The notes under the pieces are model-generated. The model saw only the letters and a list, made by a program, of their open reading frames with translations, did no database searches and was not told where the DNA came from. The translations under genes were made by a program, and so were the position numbers. Shown one piece after another: positions 38,238 through 48,164 of a stretch of 64,000 bases of DNA. The DNA comes from Ectothiorhodospira shaposhnikovii (GTDB lineage Bacteria > Pseudomonadota > Gammaproteobacteria > Ectothiorhodospirales > Ectothiorhodospiraceae), in contig NZ_NRSM01000009.1 in the NCBI RefSeq assembly GCF_016584105.1, forward strand, positions 56,727 to 120,726, given 5' to 3'. The stretch's first letter is position 1; every line of letters starts with the position of its first letter.

Positions 38238-38440
38238 GTGGAATATCTCCTGCGCCGGCCTGTACGAGGGGTCGTGCGCTGTTCGTGATGAAGGGAAAAC
38301 CCCGTGGGAAAGGGCTACGGACTGCTCATCCCGGGGTAAGGATGACCGGAGGCCCCGCGCTGCCAGCATGTGAACCCGACAACGACGCTCAGGCTAGCGA
38401 AATTGATGAAAAATCACAAGTCACCCGCAATGAACCGGAG

Positions 38441-39076
38441 ATGAACGAGACCCTCTTCAATCTGACCCACTGGCTGGCCTCATCCCAGGAAACCCTGGTT
38501 GCATGGGCGGCACTGCATCCGGTCGCGACGGCCATCGGTTACGTGATCACCGTGACCTTCGGCAAGGTCACCCCCTTTCCCGGGGGATTCCTGCTCATGC
38601 TGACGGGAGGATTTCTGTTCGGAGGTCCGCTGGGGGCCGTGCTCAGTGCCACCGGCTCGGCCTTGAGCGCCGTCATGGTGGGAGCGGTGGGGCGCCAGCT
38701 GTTCCAGGCCCCCATCCAGCGTCGCTGGGGGCACCGGCTGCGGAGGATGGAGGCGAAAGTGAACGCAAACGCCTTCAACGTGATCCTGGCGGCGCGGCTG
38801 TTCCCCCTGGTGCCGGCCTGGCTGATCAACGTCCTGCCGGTGGTGTTTCCGATCCCCTTGCGCCATGTGCTGGTGGCCACTTTTCTGGGGCTGCTGCCCA
38901 TCTCCTTCGTGGTGGCGGGCCTGGGTGCGGAGCTGTCCACCCTGGCCCATGCCGAAACCCTGGCCATGAGCGACATCCTGTCCCCGGGCCTGCTGCTGCC
39001 CCTGGGCATCCTGGCCCTGCTGGTGCTGACACCCACCCTGCTCTCCCTGCGCGCATCGGGGGGCAAAAATCGCTGA
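38441..39076 (+). CDS. VTT-domain (TVP38/TMEM64, DedA-like) membrane protein
   Basis: A 211-residue polytopic protein with about five hydrophobic segments. The core GKVTPFPGGFLLMLTGGFLFGG...LSAVMVGAVGRQLF and the later NVILAARLFPLVPAWLINVLPVVF match the SNARE-associated/VTT fold shared with DedA proteins, implicated in lipid scrambling or membrane-potential maintenance. ATG 38441 has CCGGAG immediately upstream, closer than ideal. Divergent from thrS; the substrate is unknown. Confidence 0.82.
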   Translation: MNETLFNLTHWLASSQETLVAWAALHPVATAIGYVITVTFGKVTPFPGGFLLMLTGGFLFGGPLGAVLSATGSALSAVMVGAVGRQLFQAPIQRRWGHRLRRMEAKVNANAFNVILAARLFPLVPAWLINVLPVVFPIPLRHVLVATFLGLLPISFVVAGLGAELSTLAHAETLAMSDILSPGLLLPLGILALLVLTPTLLSLRASGGKNR

Positions 39077-39187
39077 CCCGCGGTTCCCGGAACAGACATG
39101 ACCTGCCTCCCGGACTTCAACCACGGCCGCGCACTGCTAAGATCCTTGAAACGCACCCTCCTGCCCACAGCTCGGAAGAAATGTCCG

Positions 39188-41818
39188 ATGACACTGACCT
39201 CCGCATTTCCTTTCAGGGCCATCACCCTGCCCACCCTGGCGCTGCTGCTGGCAGCCTGCGGGGGTGGAGGCGGTGACGGCTCCGTCGTGGAGCTCCGGGG
39301 TACCCTGTCGATCCCCCCCTATCATACGGTCGACACCTCCCTGAACGATCCCAGGGCCCCATTCCTCAGTAATCGGGATTTTGCGGATGCCCAGCGCCTG
39401 GGCAACCCTGTCGTGGTGGGGGGCTTCGTCACCGCCGAACCGACCGGTCGCCTGGACGACCGGTTTCGCAGTGAGCCCGACCCCTTTGACACCTATCGGG
39501 TCAGACTGACCGCCGGTCAACGGGCGACCCTCTACATTGCCGACTTCCAGGCCGGCCGCAACGAGGTCGACCTGGTGTTGTGGCGGGCAGACGGCTGGAG
39601 CGGACAGGCACTCCCCGAGCTTGCGGACGCCTCCATCGGCGCCGTGCCGGTACAACAGGTACGGGCACCGGACAATGGCGAATTCTTCCTTGATGTTCAG
39701 GCCGCACTGGGTACCTCAAAATACGTGCTGACCATCGGCTCAAGCATCCAGTCCCTGCAGGAAATGGGATATCCCGAACCCATCCGCCCCCATCGACCGA
39801 TGGTCGCCAACCAGGTGCTGCTGCAGTTGCATCAGGAATCCACGGACATCGGCACCAACCGGCACGACATCTCGTCATCCACCCTGTTCGCTCGGCAACT
39901 TGTGGACACCCCCGGCCTCAGCATCCTGGGCGGGGATGCCGAGCGTGGATTTCTGCTATCCCTTGACAGCGGACGCACCGCCGGCGATGTCCTCAACCCC
40001 CTGTCCCTGGGCAATGACCGCCGCACTCCCGGAGCCGACCATGAACGGCACCTGCGCAATCCCGCCATGGATCTGGCCGTGGGGCTTACCCGGCATCCGG
40101 CTGTCAGACAGGCCACGCCCAACTATGTCTACCAGCTACAAAACCTGCCTGACGACCGTCTCTATCCCCTGCAATGGCACTATCCGATGGTTTCCCTGCC
40201 ATCGGCCTGGGGCATCACCACCGGATCACCCAATGTGGTGGTTGCCGTCCTGGACAGCGGAGTGTTCCTGAGTCACCCGGATCTGTCCGACCAGCTCACC
40301 ACCAACGGCATGCAGGGGGATGGCTGGAACTTCGTCGCCTGGCCCAGCGGCACCACAGGACCGAACCCCATGGATCCGGGTGACGGCCCCCTCCCCGGCA
40401 GCAGTTCCTGGCATGGCACGCTGGTGGCCGGCATTGTCGGCGCGGCGACCAACAACAGCATTGGTATCGCAGGCGCCGGGCGGGATATTGCCGTCATGCC
40501 GGTTCGCGTCTGCGGACAGGGTGGCGCATGCACCCTCTACGATGTCGTGCAGGGAGTCCGGTATGCCGCCGGACTGCCCAACGACTCCGGCACACTGCCT
40601 TCAAGACCCGCGGATGTCATCAACCTGAGTCTGGGTGGACCCGCGGCGTCCGACATGACGGCCGCGCTCTACCGGCAGATCTGTGATGCCGGCATTCTGG
40701 TGGTTGCAGCGGCCGGCAACACCAGTTCCAGCGAACCGGTCTATCCCGCCAGCTATCCCTGCGTGATCTCCGTCGCCGCCCTGGACGCCCGTGCCCGACG
40801 CGCGCCCTACTCCAGCTTCGGACCTCACATCGATCTGGCGGCGCCCGGGGGGGACATGCGCGTGGATACGACGGCGGATGGTTATCCGGACGGCATCCTC
40901 AGCACCCATGTGAACGACATTGCCGGCATCCCGCAGGCCAGCTATGAATTCCGTCAGGGGACATCCATGGCCGCTCCCCACGTCTCGGGAATCCTCGGGC
41001 TGATGCGCAGCCTCAACCCCACGATCACAGCCGATGTATTTCAGCAGTGGCTGGCACAAGGCCTGCTTACCGACCGGGTCGGCGAGATGGGCAATGCCAT
41101 CCGCACGAATCAGCATGGATACGGCCTCATCAACGCCCTGAAGGCGGTACAGCAGGCCGGTCAGGACCCCACACCGTTGATCCTGGTTTCTCCCGGCCAA
41201 CTCCAGTTCGGCGCCTTCACCGGCCCCAGGGAAGTCGATGTCAGCGCCATCGGCGGGCAGGTACGCATCACCGGCGCCGACGGCAATCGAAGCTGGATCC
41301 AGGTCACCCCCACCCAGGTGGATGACCATGGCCTGGGTACTTACCGGGTCAGCGTGGATACGGCCGATCTCATGCCCGGTGCCTATTCGGGAGAAGTCAT
41401 ATTCCGGAGTGAGGATGCACCCTCCGCCGCCATCGGTATAGGCCTCCTGATCGAGGCACCTGACCAGGCTCAGCCGGAAGATGCGGGCCCCCATTACATC
41501 CTGCTGCTCGATCCTGACACCTTTGAAACCCGGGCACAGGCTGAAGTCCGGGCCGCGGATGGGCAGTATCGTTTTTCGCTACGGGCGGAACCGGGGCAGT
41601 ATTACGTGCTGGCGGGCTCGGATCTGGACAATGACGGTCGGATTTGCACGACCGGCGAAGCCTGCGGCGCCTACGTCAACCTGGATCAACTGACCCTGAT
41701 CGAGCTGAAACCAGGGGAAATACAACACATCGGGTTTGTCACCGGCTTCCGTTCCGGTGTTGAGAATCAGGGACTTGAGGCAGTCACGCAGAAGCTGCCT
41801 CAACGTTCCCGGCGGTGA
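39188..41818 (+). CDS. Subtilisin-like S8 serine protease lipoprotein
   Basis: An 876-residue lipoprotein: lipobox LAAC (Cys24) followed by a Gly run. An N-terminal region (about 40-340) holds a beta-rich prepeptidase-like segment and propeptide, then the S8 catalytic domain with Asp356 (VAVLDSGV), His409 (SSWHGTLVAG) and Ser593 (GTSMAAPHVSG), all intact. After 670 come a beta-sandwich region and a final domain with YVLAGSDLDNDGRIC, a Ca-loop-like motif found at the end of related lipoprotein proteases. Probably an outer-membrane or surface-attached protease. No neighbouring gene indicates its substrate. Convergent with the flavoreductase gene. Confidence 0.9.
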   Translation: MTLTSAFPFRAITLPTLALLLAACGGGGGDGSVVELRGTLSIPPYHTVDTSLNDPRAPFLSNRDFADAQRLGNPVVVGGFVTAEPTGRLDDRFRSEPDPFDTYRVRLTAGQRATLYIADFQAGRNEVDLVLWRADGWSGQALPELADASIGAVPVQQVRAPDNGEFFLDVQAALGTSKYVLTIGSSIQSLQEMGYPEPIRPHRPMVANQVLLQLHQESTDIGTNRHDISSSTLFARQLVDTPGLSILGGDAERGFLLSLDSGRTAGDVLNPLSLGNDRRTPGADHERHLRNPAMDLAVGLTRHPAVRQATPNYVYQLQNLPDDRLYPLQWHYPMVSLPSAWGITTGSPNVVVAVLDSGVFLSHPDLSDQLTTNGMQGDGWNFVAWPSGTTGPNPMDPGDGPLPGSSSWHGTLVAGIVGAATNNSIGIAGAGRDIAVMPVRVCGQGGACTLYDVVQGVRYAAGLPNDSGTLPSRPADVINLSLGGPAASDMTAALYRQICDAGILVVAAAGNTSSSEPVYPASYPCVISVAALDARARRAPYSSFGPHIDLAAPGGDMRVDTTADGYPDGILSTHVNDIAGIPQASYEFRQGTSMAAPHVSGILGLMRSLNPTITADVFQQWLAQGLLTDRVGEMGNAIRTNQHGYGLINALKAVQQAGQDPTPLILVSPGQLQFGAFTGPREVDVSAIGGQVRITGADGNRSWIQVTPTQVDDHGLGTYRVSVDTADLMPGAYSGEVIFRSEDAPSAAIGIGLLIEAPDQAQPEDAGPHYILLLDPDTFETRAQAEVRAADGQYRFSLRAEPGQYYVLAGSDLDNDGRICTTGEACGAYVNLDQLTLIELKPGEIQHIGFVTGFRSGVENQGLEAVTQKLPQRSRR

Positions 41819-41830
41819 AGTACGCCTTAC

Positions 41831-44041
41831 TTAATCGATCAGGTCCATCCGCAGCTTGCCCCGCGCCTCCCATTCCTGGAGGCGCCGGACGGCTTGCTCC
41901 ACCGTCATCCCCTCGCGAGCTGCCAGGATCTGCGCCAGGGCCGTACGCACCCCTTCCCCCAGGGTCCGGGCATTGCCGCAGACATAGATCACCGCGTCAC
42001 GGTCCAGCACCCAGTCCATCAACTCGTCGGCGACGCCATGCAGCCGGTCCTGCACATACCCGCCCCCCTCCGGATCCCGGGAAAACACCGCATCCAGCCG
42101 GTTCAGATACCCGGCCCGATGCCAGACCTCCAGCCGCTCGCCATGGAAGAAATCCCCGGCACGCTTGCGATTGCCGAAGATCAACCAGGTTGGCCGGTGG
42201 GATTTCCGGCAGGCCTGCTCGGCAATGAAGCCGATGAAGGGGGCAATCCCGCAACCGGCGGCCAGCATGATCATCGGTCTCTCCGGGTCCTCGGGGGGAT
42301 TGAAGTCCGGATGGACGCGCAATTGCCCCTCCAGCATGTCGCCCTCCTTGAGTTGCCGGCACAGCAGGCCCGAAGCCTTGCCCAGCCGCGGCGTCCCGTC
42401 CGCTTCCCGATGGCTTGCCAGGGATACGGTCAGCAGGAGCGAGCGCGGGTCATCGTCCGGCGTGCTGCCGATGGAATAGGGGCGCGCCGGCTCACCGGCA
42501 CCGGGCCGCACCAGCAGCAGATCCCCGGGCCGGAATGCCAGCGGCGTATCGCTTTCAAATCGAAGGGCCCAGACCTCATGGGTATCCGGATCCGCGGAAT
42601 CATTGAGCTGATGCCGCTCCCGCAGGGTCAGCCGGACGGGTTGATCCCCTCGGGGCGCGGCCACATCCCCAAGACCGATACCCAGCAGGGCGGCCACCCG
42701 GTCCAGCCAGCAGCGCCAGTCCGCCGCCGGATCCCCATCCACCTTTACCATGGGCAGGACTTCCTCACCCCCGGCTGCCAGCAGGGCAGTACGCAGCTGC
42801 TCGCCGCCACGGCAGAAGTGGGTATAGCCTCGATCCCCCAGAGCCAGGATGGAGAACCGGCAACCAGCCAGATCCGCCCCCTCCAGGGCCTTGAGAAACG
42901 AACGCGCCTGTTCCGGCACCTGCCCTTCCCCCGCCGTGGACGCAATCAGGAATACCTGGCGAAATCCCTTGAGTTCCGCCGGGGACAATCCCGCCACCGA
43001 GGCGTGCATCACCCGGGCACCCCCGGCCTGCAGGGCCTGGCGGGTCAGGTCGGCCAGCCTGGCCGCCGTCCCGGTCTGACTGGCATGGGCCACCAGGATA
43101 TCCGCGTCCTCATCGCCGGTGCGCCGGCGGCCCTGGCGGATACGACGGGCCCAGGACCAAAGCCCTGTCCCCATCAATCCCATCAGGATCACGGACGCCA
43201 GCAGATTGATCAGGCCGGACCAGGCACCGGCCCAGGTGCCTTCATGGAGCGCCTTCACCAGTCCCGGGAAGCGGTCCTGCCGGATCACGCCATGCCGGCT
43301 CATCACGTGAACCGCCTCGCCGGCCGGATCCACACCCCAGACTGCGGCGGCCGCGTTCTTGACCCGGGTCACCTTCCGAACCCCGGAAAGATCGCCAGTG
43401 ACCATGGCCTGCTCGATGGCCGATGCCATCCCCATGGGCCGATCATCCGGGTGCAGCGGGGGTAGCCGCGGCGTGCCAATGTGCAGGGACATGAGAATAC
43501 CGGTCACGGCGATCATCAGCACCAGCGGCAGGGCTATCCAACCACCCAGGGTATGCCAACCCATGAGGGTCCGGCGCAACCGGGGCCAGGCCAGAAAGGG
43601 ACCGACAATGATCACCAGCACCATCAGATAGGTGGCGATCTCCACCACGATGGCGGCGTTCAGCAACAGATCCTTGTGCAGGTGTTTAACGGTATTGAAG
43701 AACCCTCCTTTTTCACCGCGCCGCTCCAGTAATCCGCCGGTTTCCATGTCAAAGGTCATGAATTGGGAACGGCCCTGCTCGCGGAACTCCAGCAGCACTA
43801 CACCGCCCTCTTCCACCACCACGGACCGAGCCCGCTGCCCGGGATCGATCTGGTTGAGCAAACGCACCAGAGCGGCGGCATCCGCCGGCGCCCCGGCGGC
43901 CGGTCCCGACCGGAGATCATCCAGGATGGGATCGAAGGACAGGATCGCTCCGGTGATGATGATGAGGGCGAACAGGGGCAGCAGGATCAGGGTGAGCCAG
44001 CGATGGAACCAGCTCAGCGTCCGCTTGAGATGAGGGGCCAT
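41831..44041 (-). CDS. PepSY-TM/flavodoxin/FNR-type membrane flavoreductase
   Basis: A 736-residue fusion. Residues 1-310 are a PepSY-associated TM region (HRWLTLILLPLFALIIITGA, HLHKDLLL, WHTLGGWIALPLVLMIAVTGI). A flavodoxin domain follows (LVAHASQTGTAARLADLT, ASTAGEGQVPEQ), then a sulfite-reductase-flavoprotein-like FAD/NADPH module (RPYSIGSTPDDDPRSLLLTV, AAGCGIAPFIGFI, VYVCGNARTLGEGV-like end). NADPH electrons should pass FAD-FMN and then across the membrane. Such proteins often serve as ferric-siderophore or periplasmic reductases. No Fur box was evident upstream. Confidence 0.88.
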   Translation of the reverse strand: MAPHLKRTLSWFHRWLTLILLPLFALIIITGAILSFDPILDDLRSGPAAGAPADAAALVRLLNQIDPGQRARSVVVEEGGVVLLEFREQGRSQFMTFDMETGGLLERRGEKGGFFNTVKHLHKDLLLNAAIVVEIATYLMVLVIIVGPFLAWPRLRRTLMGWHTLGGWIALPLVLMIAVTGILMSLHIGTPRLPPLHPDDRPMGMASAIEQAMVTGDLSGVRKVTRVKNAAAAVWGVDPAGEAVHVMSRHGVIRQDRFPGLVKALHEGTWAGAWSGLINLLASVILMGLMGTGLWSWARRIRQGRRRTGDEDADILVAHASQTGTAARLADLTRQALQAGGARVMHASVAGLSPAELKGFRQVFLIASTAGEGQVPEQARSFLKALEGADLAGCRFSILALGDRGYTHFCRGGEQLRTALLAAGGEEVLPMVKVDGDPAADWRCWLDRVAALLGIGLGDVAAPRGDQPVRLTLRERHQLNDSADPDTHEVWALRFESDTPLAFRPGDLLLVRPGAGEPARPYSIGSTPDDDPRSLLLTVSLASHREADGTPRLGKASGLLCRQLKEGDMLEGQLRVHPDFNPPEDPERPMIMLAAGCGIAPFIGFIAEQACRKSHRPTWLIFGNRKRAGDFFHGERLEVWHRAGYLNRLDAVFSRDPEGGGYVQDRLHGVADELMDWVLDRDAVIYVCGNARTLGEGVRTALAQILAAREGMTVEQAVRRLQEWEARGKLRMDLID

Positions 44042-44143
44042 GGGTTGGGTTGCACTCCAAAAGGTTGATGGTGAAGAGCTTCAACACCATACACGCACAG
44101 CAAGACAATGCGTTGACCCAGGCAAACAACCATCCGCACGCCC

Positions 44144-46357
44144 CTACGGCAACGCCCGAAAATGCTGGATACGAGGCAAGCGGCCGCCGATCAGAAAAGT
44201 ATCCAGGACATAAAAGCCGTCATCGGGTGCGATTTCAATCCGTACCGATTCGTCAAAATGACCATCCCGCCCGCCTGGTGCACCCAGCCTCACACCCAGG
44301 GAACCATCCCCATTGAAGACCTGAACATGATGGCCCTCGGTAACGAGGATCCGCCCCCTGGAATCCACCACCAGCCCCTTGGGAATCGACAGCCCGCCCA
44401 GATACCCCCCTTCGCGCCGGATGAGCCGCAGGAAACCGCCATCGGCATCAAACACCTGGATCAGACCATTGTTCTTGTCCGGCATGAAGATGCGCCCGTC
44501 GGCCACGGCAAAGGCATCTTCGGGATACTGGGGGAAACCCTTGATCTCGCTGGAATACCTTTCCCGCTCCCGTCCCGCCTGATGCAGAAAATGCCCCTGG
44601 GCATCAAAACGCAGGACACCCGATTTCATGGGGTCGGTGATCAGCAGGGTGCCATCCGGCGCCACCCGGATCTTGCGCGGACTGCGCAACACCCCCGGCT
44701 CTTCACGCTGCTCATAGGTGCCGATGGTGCCCCAGCCCCGCAGGAAACCACCCTGCGGATCGAAGACCTTGACCACCGGCCCGGGTTCACCGGTATCCAG
44801 CACATAAAATGTCCCGTCCGGCCCCACGGCCAGAGACTCCGGCACATTCAGGGCTTCCGGTGCGGTCCCCCACTGCCCGAAATGCGTGGCCAGCTCACCG
44901 TCCTGGTTCAGACGCAGAATCCTGACCACACCGATGGTGCCGTCTTCCGTCTTTTCTTCCCAGCGCGCCAGCACCCAGAGGCTACCATCGGGACCCACCG
45001 CAATATCCCTGGCCCCTTCCTGCTCCCAGGTAGCCAGGTGCAGTCGCTCCGACAGCATGGGTTCGGGCGCCTTGTCTGAAGGCACCAGGACTTGCAATCG
45101 AAGCCGGGACTTGTGGCCAGCGTCCCGCATGTCGTCCAGGACATACAGGCGCCCGGCCTCATCCACCTGCAGATCGCGCAGGAACATGAACTCGCCGGTA
45201 TCGCTCCCCCGTCGGCCAATGACACCAAGCAGGTCCCCCTGCGGAGAGAACCTGAGAATCCGGCCATGGGCGGTATCCGCGAGGAAAACGACACCGTTGC
45301 CATCCACGGCAATGGGGCCACCCCGCCAGGCCATCTCGTCAGGCGGAGAAGCCAGAATGTTCAGTAGTTTGCCCTCGGCGGACAGACGCTTCACACGATG
45401 GGTATCCCCCACATGGATGATACCGTCGGCGGAGATGCGCAGATCACGGATGCGGCCGTACTGGTGCTCCTCACGGCCATTGGGGCCACTGAAAAAGGCC
45501 AGGAAACGGCCGTCCGGCGAGAACTTCTTGACACCCTTGAGACCCGCAAAGTCCGACGCGGCCTCCACCACGTGAATATTGCCCTGACGGTCCAGATCCA
45601 GATCAAAGGCACCCCCCACCTGATTGATCTCGCCCGTCAGGGTGATCGGCTCGGCTGGCCGCTCAGTACCGGGAAACAGTCTCAGCAAGGGTGATTCACT
45701 GCCCGTGGCCATGCGGGAGATGATCAGTTCCCCTTCGGGGGTAAACACCCCGTTGTGAACATAACCCAGCGGTCGGCCTTCATGGATCAACGACACCGGA
45801 CCCGTTTCCGGTTGCAGGGTCTGCGTATCCAGTCTGGCCATCGCCGCCCGACCATCATTGACCTGCTTGAACAGCACATGCCAGCGCCCCTGGTGATCCC
45901 GCAGCAACCGGGATGCCTCGATCGGTGCCTCCTGGTTCGGCAGATTGAGGTCGACGGTGCGGACCACGGCATACCAGGCCCCCGAGGTCGTGGGGCTCGC
46001 CGGTTGCGGCGGGATATCCTCACCCCTGATGCCATCGGCCGCCACCAGTGGCGGAGTCATGAGTTCCAGCAGTGCCGCCAGGGCCGCAAGATGTTCGGCC
46101 GACAGTTTCCCATCATCAATCCAGCCTTCGAGCCGGCGCCTGTCCGCCGCCAGCAGATCCAGCCCCTGCCCACGCAATTCCATCGCCAGCGCGCGATAGC
46201 GATCCGGCAACAGGCCATAGGCGGCCATTGCACGTACCGTGAGACGATCCTGCTGTTCCAGTGCCAGCAACTCGTTCGGCCATGACGCCGACTCCGCCCC
46301 GGACAGGCCCGGAAGACACAGCAGCAACATCAGCATGAACCCGCGCACTACACTCAT
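44144..46357 (-). CDS. Secreted NHL-repeat beta-propeller protein
   Basis: A 737-residue secreted protein: signal peptide at 1-22 (MSVVRGFMLMLLLCLPGLSGA), a helical N-terminal domain to about 120, then repeated NHL/six-bladed-propeller motifs (DLDLDRQGNIHVVE, IRDLRISADGIIHVGD, PIAVDGNGVVFLAD, DLQVDEAGRLYVLDD, SLAVGPDGTFYVLD and others) to the C-terminus. No catalytic residues. NHL propellers usually bind protein or carbohydrate ligands. ATG 46357 has GGGAG 8 nt upstream. It lies just past the terminator of the vWA/ABC cluster, so it is probably a separate transcript, but the shared strand and secretion keep a link possible. Confidence 0.85.
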   Translation of the reverse strand: MSVVRGFMLMLLLCLPGLSGAESASWPNELLALEQQDRLTVRAMAAYGLLPDRYRALAMELRGQGLDLLAADRRRLEGWIDDGKLSAEHLAALAALLELMTPPLVAADGIRGEDIPPQPASPTTSGAWYAVVRTVDLNLPNQEAPIEASRLLRDHQGRWHVLFKQVNDGRAAMARLDTQTLQPETGPVSLIHEGRPLGYVHNGVFTPEGELIISRMATGSESPLLRLFPGTERPAEPITLTGEINQVGGAFDLDLDRQGNIHVVEAASDFAGLKGVKKFSPDGRFLAFFSGPNGREEHQYGRIRDLRISADGIIHVGDTHRVKRLSAEGKLLNILASPPDEMAWRGGPIAVDGNGVVFLADTAHGRILRFSPQGDLLGVIGRRGSDTGEFMFLRDLQVDEAGRLYVLDDMRDAGHKSRLRLQVLVPSDKAPEPMLSERLHLATWEQEGARDIAVGPDGSLWVLARWEEKTEDGTIGVVRILRLNQDGELATHFGQWGTAPEALNVPESLAVGPDGTFYVLDTGEPGPVVKVFDPQGGFLRGWGTIGTYEQREEPGVLRSPRKIRVAPDGTLLITDPMKSGVLRFDAQGHFLHQAGRERERYSSEIKGFPQYPEDAFAVADGRIFMPDKNNGLIQVFDADGGFLRLIRREGGYLGGLSIPKGLVVDSRGRILVTEGHHVQVFNGDGSLGVRLGAPGGRDGHFDESVRIEIAPDDGFYVLDTFLIGGRLPRIQHFRALP

Positions 46358-46375
46358 GGCATGGACTCCCGTCGC

Positions 46376-46402
46376 AAAAAAAGACCGCCCGTGACCGGGC
46401 GG
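46376..46402 (-). terminator. Rho-independent terminator ending the vWA/ABC operon
   Basis: Stem CCGCCCG (46385-46391) and CGGGCGG (46396-46402) with a 4-nt loop. On the minus strand it is followed by a run of seven Ts within 46382-46376. It sits 42 bp past the S41 protease stop and just before the NHL gene, and so marks the end of the seven-gene cluster. Confidence 0.9.
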
Positions 46403-46443
46403 CAAAGGTGATTGACATCCCGTCAAGCATTCTCCTGGTGTGA

Positions 46444-47625
46444 TCATTTCTGGATCTGCGGCCCATGCCCGACAGCCGGAGTGGCAGTCCCTGAACCGCC
46501 ATGCTGGAGGGCCCGGGACATGACCAGCAGACGCGAAGGGTCCCGCAGCATCGCCATGCTCACCACCACATCGGGCTGAATGCCCGTGGCCGTACAGCTC
46601 CTGTTTCCGGGCAGCAGGATCATCCTGTTGGTCAAGCGCAGCACCGAACCATCCGACAGGCTGACATCCGTCTGACTGCTGCACTTGCCGAAGGTCGGTC
46701 GCCCCACGACCTTGGCCCGTCCATGGTGCTGCAGCGCCCCTGCAAACACTTCTGCCGCACTGGCCGTATCCGGCCCCACCCAGAGCACCACGGGGATCTC
46801 CACCTTTGTTCCGGGGGGCGCATGAAAAACGGTGGAATGACCGTCAGCCCCTTGCACACTGCCCAGCACGGCACCCTCGGGCAGGAACAGGGCGGCCATG
46901 TCCAGCGCCTCGAACAGATCCCCACCCCCTGAATCCCGCAGATCCAGGATCAGGGGCATGTCTCCGTCAGTGCCTGAACCGGATGATGCGAGCACGAAAT
47001 CCAGTGTTGCCAGCAACGCCGGCCGCGTCAGGCCGCCGATGAAATCCCGTACCTTGAGAATCCTCTGCCCGGACGGGCCCACCAGCTCCACGTCCAGGGG
47101 ACGAAACCGCTGCCGGGTAATCATCTGTTTCACGGGCCCGGTGTTCAGCCCCCCGGGTAACAGGGTCAAGGTCACGGGGCTTCCCTCCGGCCCCTGCAGC
47201 ACGCGCAGGAGTTCCCGGGGAGAAAGCCCGGCCACGGGAGCATCATCCACCTGCAGCAGCTGCATGCCTTCCGTAATGCCGGCCAGGGCGGCACTGCCGC
47301 CCTGGTAAGGCAACAGCATGACCTTGCCGTCCTGAAACACCAGATCGGCACCGATCCCCACCCAGGCATCCCGGCTCAACATGGGCGAACGCCAGGTGCC
47401 CGCAGGAAAGTAGCGGGCATAGGGATCCAGGACCCGCAGATCCTGCTCCAGATTTTCGACTGACAACCCCTGCAGGATCGATTCGGCGGGCGGACTCAGT
47501 GCGCGCTCCCGGATGATCTGACGAATCTCATCCAGGGGAATCAGCGCGTCACCGTTCTCACTGCCCCGGGCAACCCCCGCAGTGATGGTCAGACAGGCCA
47601 GCAACAGCACCAGACTTCGTTTCAA
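46444..47625 (-). CDS. Secreted S41 (C-terminal-processing type) PDZ protease
   Basis: A 393-residue protein with a signal peptide at 1-20 (LLLACLTITAGVARG). There is a helical N-terminal part, a PDZ domain at about 105-175 (SAALAGITEGMQLLQVDDAPVAGLSP) and an S41 catalytic core. The core has the LILDLRDSGGGDLFEAL oxyanion strand, nucleophile Ser289 in PDTASAAEVFAGAL and Lys314 in FGKCSSQ, the Ser/Lys pair of Ctp proteases. It looks catalytically competent. Last gene of the cluster; its start overlaps the preceding lipoprotein stop (ATGA). It probably trims a periplasmic or lipoprotein partner of the module. Confidence 0.88.
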   Translation of the reverse strand: MKRSLVLLLACLTITAGVARGSENGDALIPLDEIRQIIRERALSPPAESILQGLSVENLEQDLRVLDPYARYFPAGTWRSPMLSRDAWVGIGADLVFQDGKVMLLPYQGGSAALAGITEGMQLLQVDDAPVAGLSPRELLRVLQGPEGSPVTLTLLPGGLNTGPVKQMITRQRFRPLDVELVGPSGQRILKVRDFIGGLTRPALLATLDFVLASSGSGTDGDMPLILDLRDSGGGDLFEALDMAALFLPEGAVLGSVQGADGHSTVFHAPPGTKVEIPVVLWVGPDTASAAEVFAGALQHHGRAKVVGRPTFGKCSSQTDVSLSDGSVLRLTNRMILLPGNRSCTATGIQPDVVVSMAMLRDPSRLLVMSRALQHGGSGTATPAVGHGPQIQK

Positions 47626-48164
47626 CGGGCCAGCTCCAGGGAAAGCTGCATGAGCAATTCATATTCCTTCTGTAATGCCAGGCGCTGCTGCTCCAGCTGA
47701 CGCCGTTTCAGGTCTGCGTCAGTGTCGCCAAGCCCCTCCCCCTCCAGGGCATCCAGGGCGGATTGCTGCTGCCCCATCTGCTGTTTGAGGCCGGCCAGAC
47801 GGGCCTGCAGTTCCTGTACCCGCCGATCCCCCTGTCCATGCTGGGTGGACAAGGTCCGCACCTCCCGGTCCAGGGCTGACACATCCGCATCGAGCCGGCT
47901 CAGACGGGCACGCTCGGCGGCCACCTGCCGATTCTGCTCGGCCTTGCGCAGCTCCAGATCATCCCGTTCACCCTCCAGCATGCGCTGGGTCTGGCGAAGT
48001 TCCTCCAGACGCGCCTCCCGTTCCTGAACCCGGGCCTCATAGGCGCCGCTGCCCAGTCCCTGCATCCCCCCCAGCAATCCCCCTTCCCGAGGGTCCGTGG
48101 AAGTGGCGCAGGCGGTGAGCAACGCCAGGGGAAAGGTGGCCACCATCAGTCTGTTCACCTTCAT
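47622..48164 (-). CDS. Coiled-coil lipoprotein
   Basis: A 180-residue lipoprotein with lipobox LTAC (Cys19). After a short Gly-rich linker the rest (about 45-175) is a continuous charged coiled coil rich in Glu, Arg, Gln and Leu. No enzymatic motif. It overlaps both neighbours by ATGA (glycine-zipper lipoprotein upstream, S41 protease downstream), so stoichiometric translation of the three is likely. A structural spacer or docking rod from the outer membrane into the periplasm is plausible. Confidence 0.82.
   Translation of the reverse strand: MKVNRLMVATFPLALLTACATSTDPREGGLLGGMQGLGSGAYEARVQEREARLEELRQTQRMLEGERDDLELRKAEQNRQVAAERARLSRLDADVSALDREVRTLSTQHGQGDRRVQELQARLAGLKQQMGQQQSALDALEGEGLGDTDADLKRRQLEQQRLALQKEYELLMQLSLELAR

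Noticed and set aside
44042..44143. Fur-box search upstream of the PepSY flavoreductase
   Set aside because: No sequence close to the GATAATGATAATCATTATC pattern was seen, so iron control is not supported.
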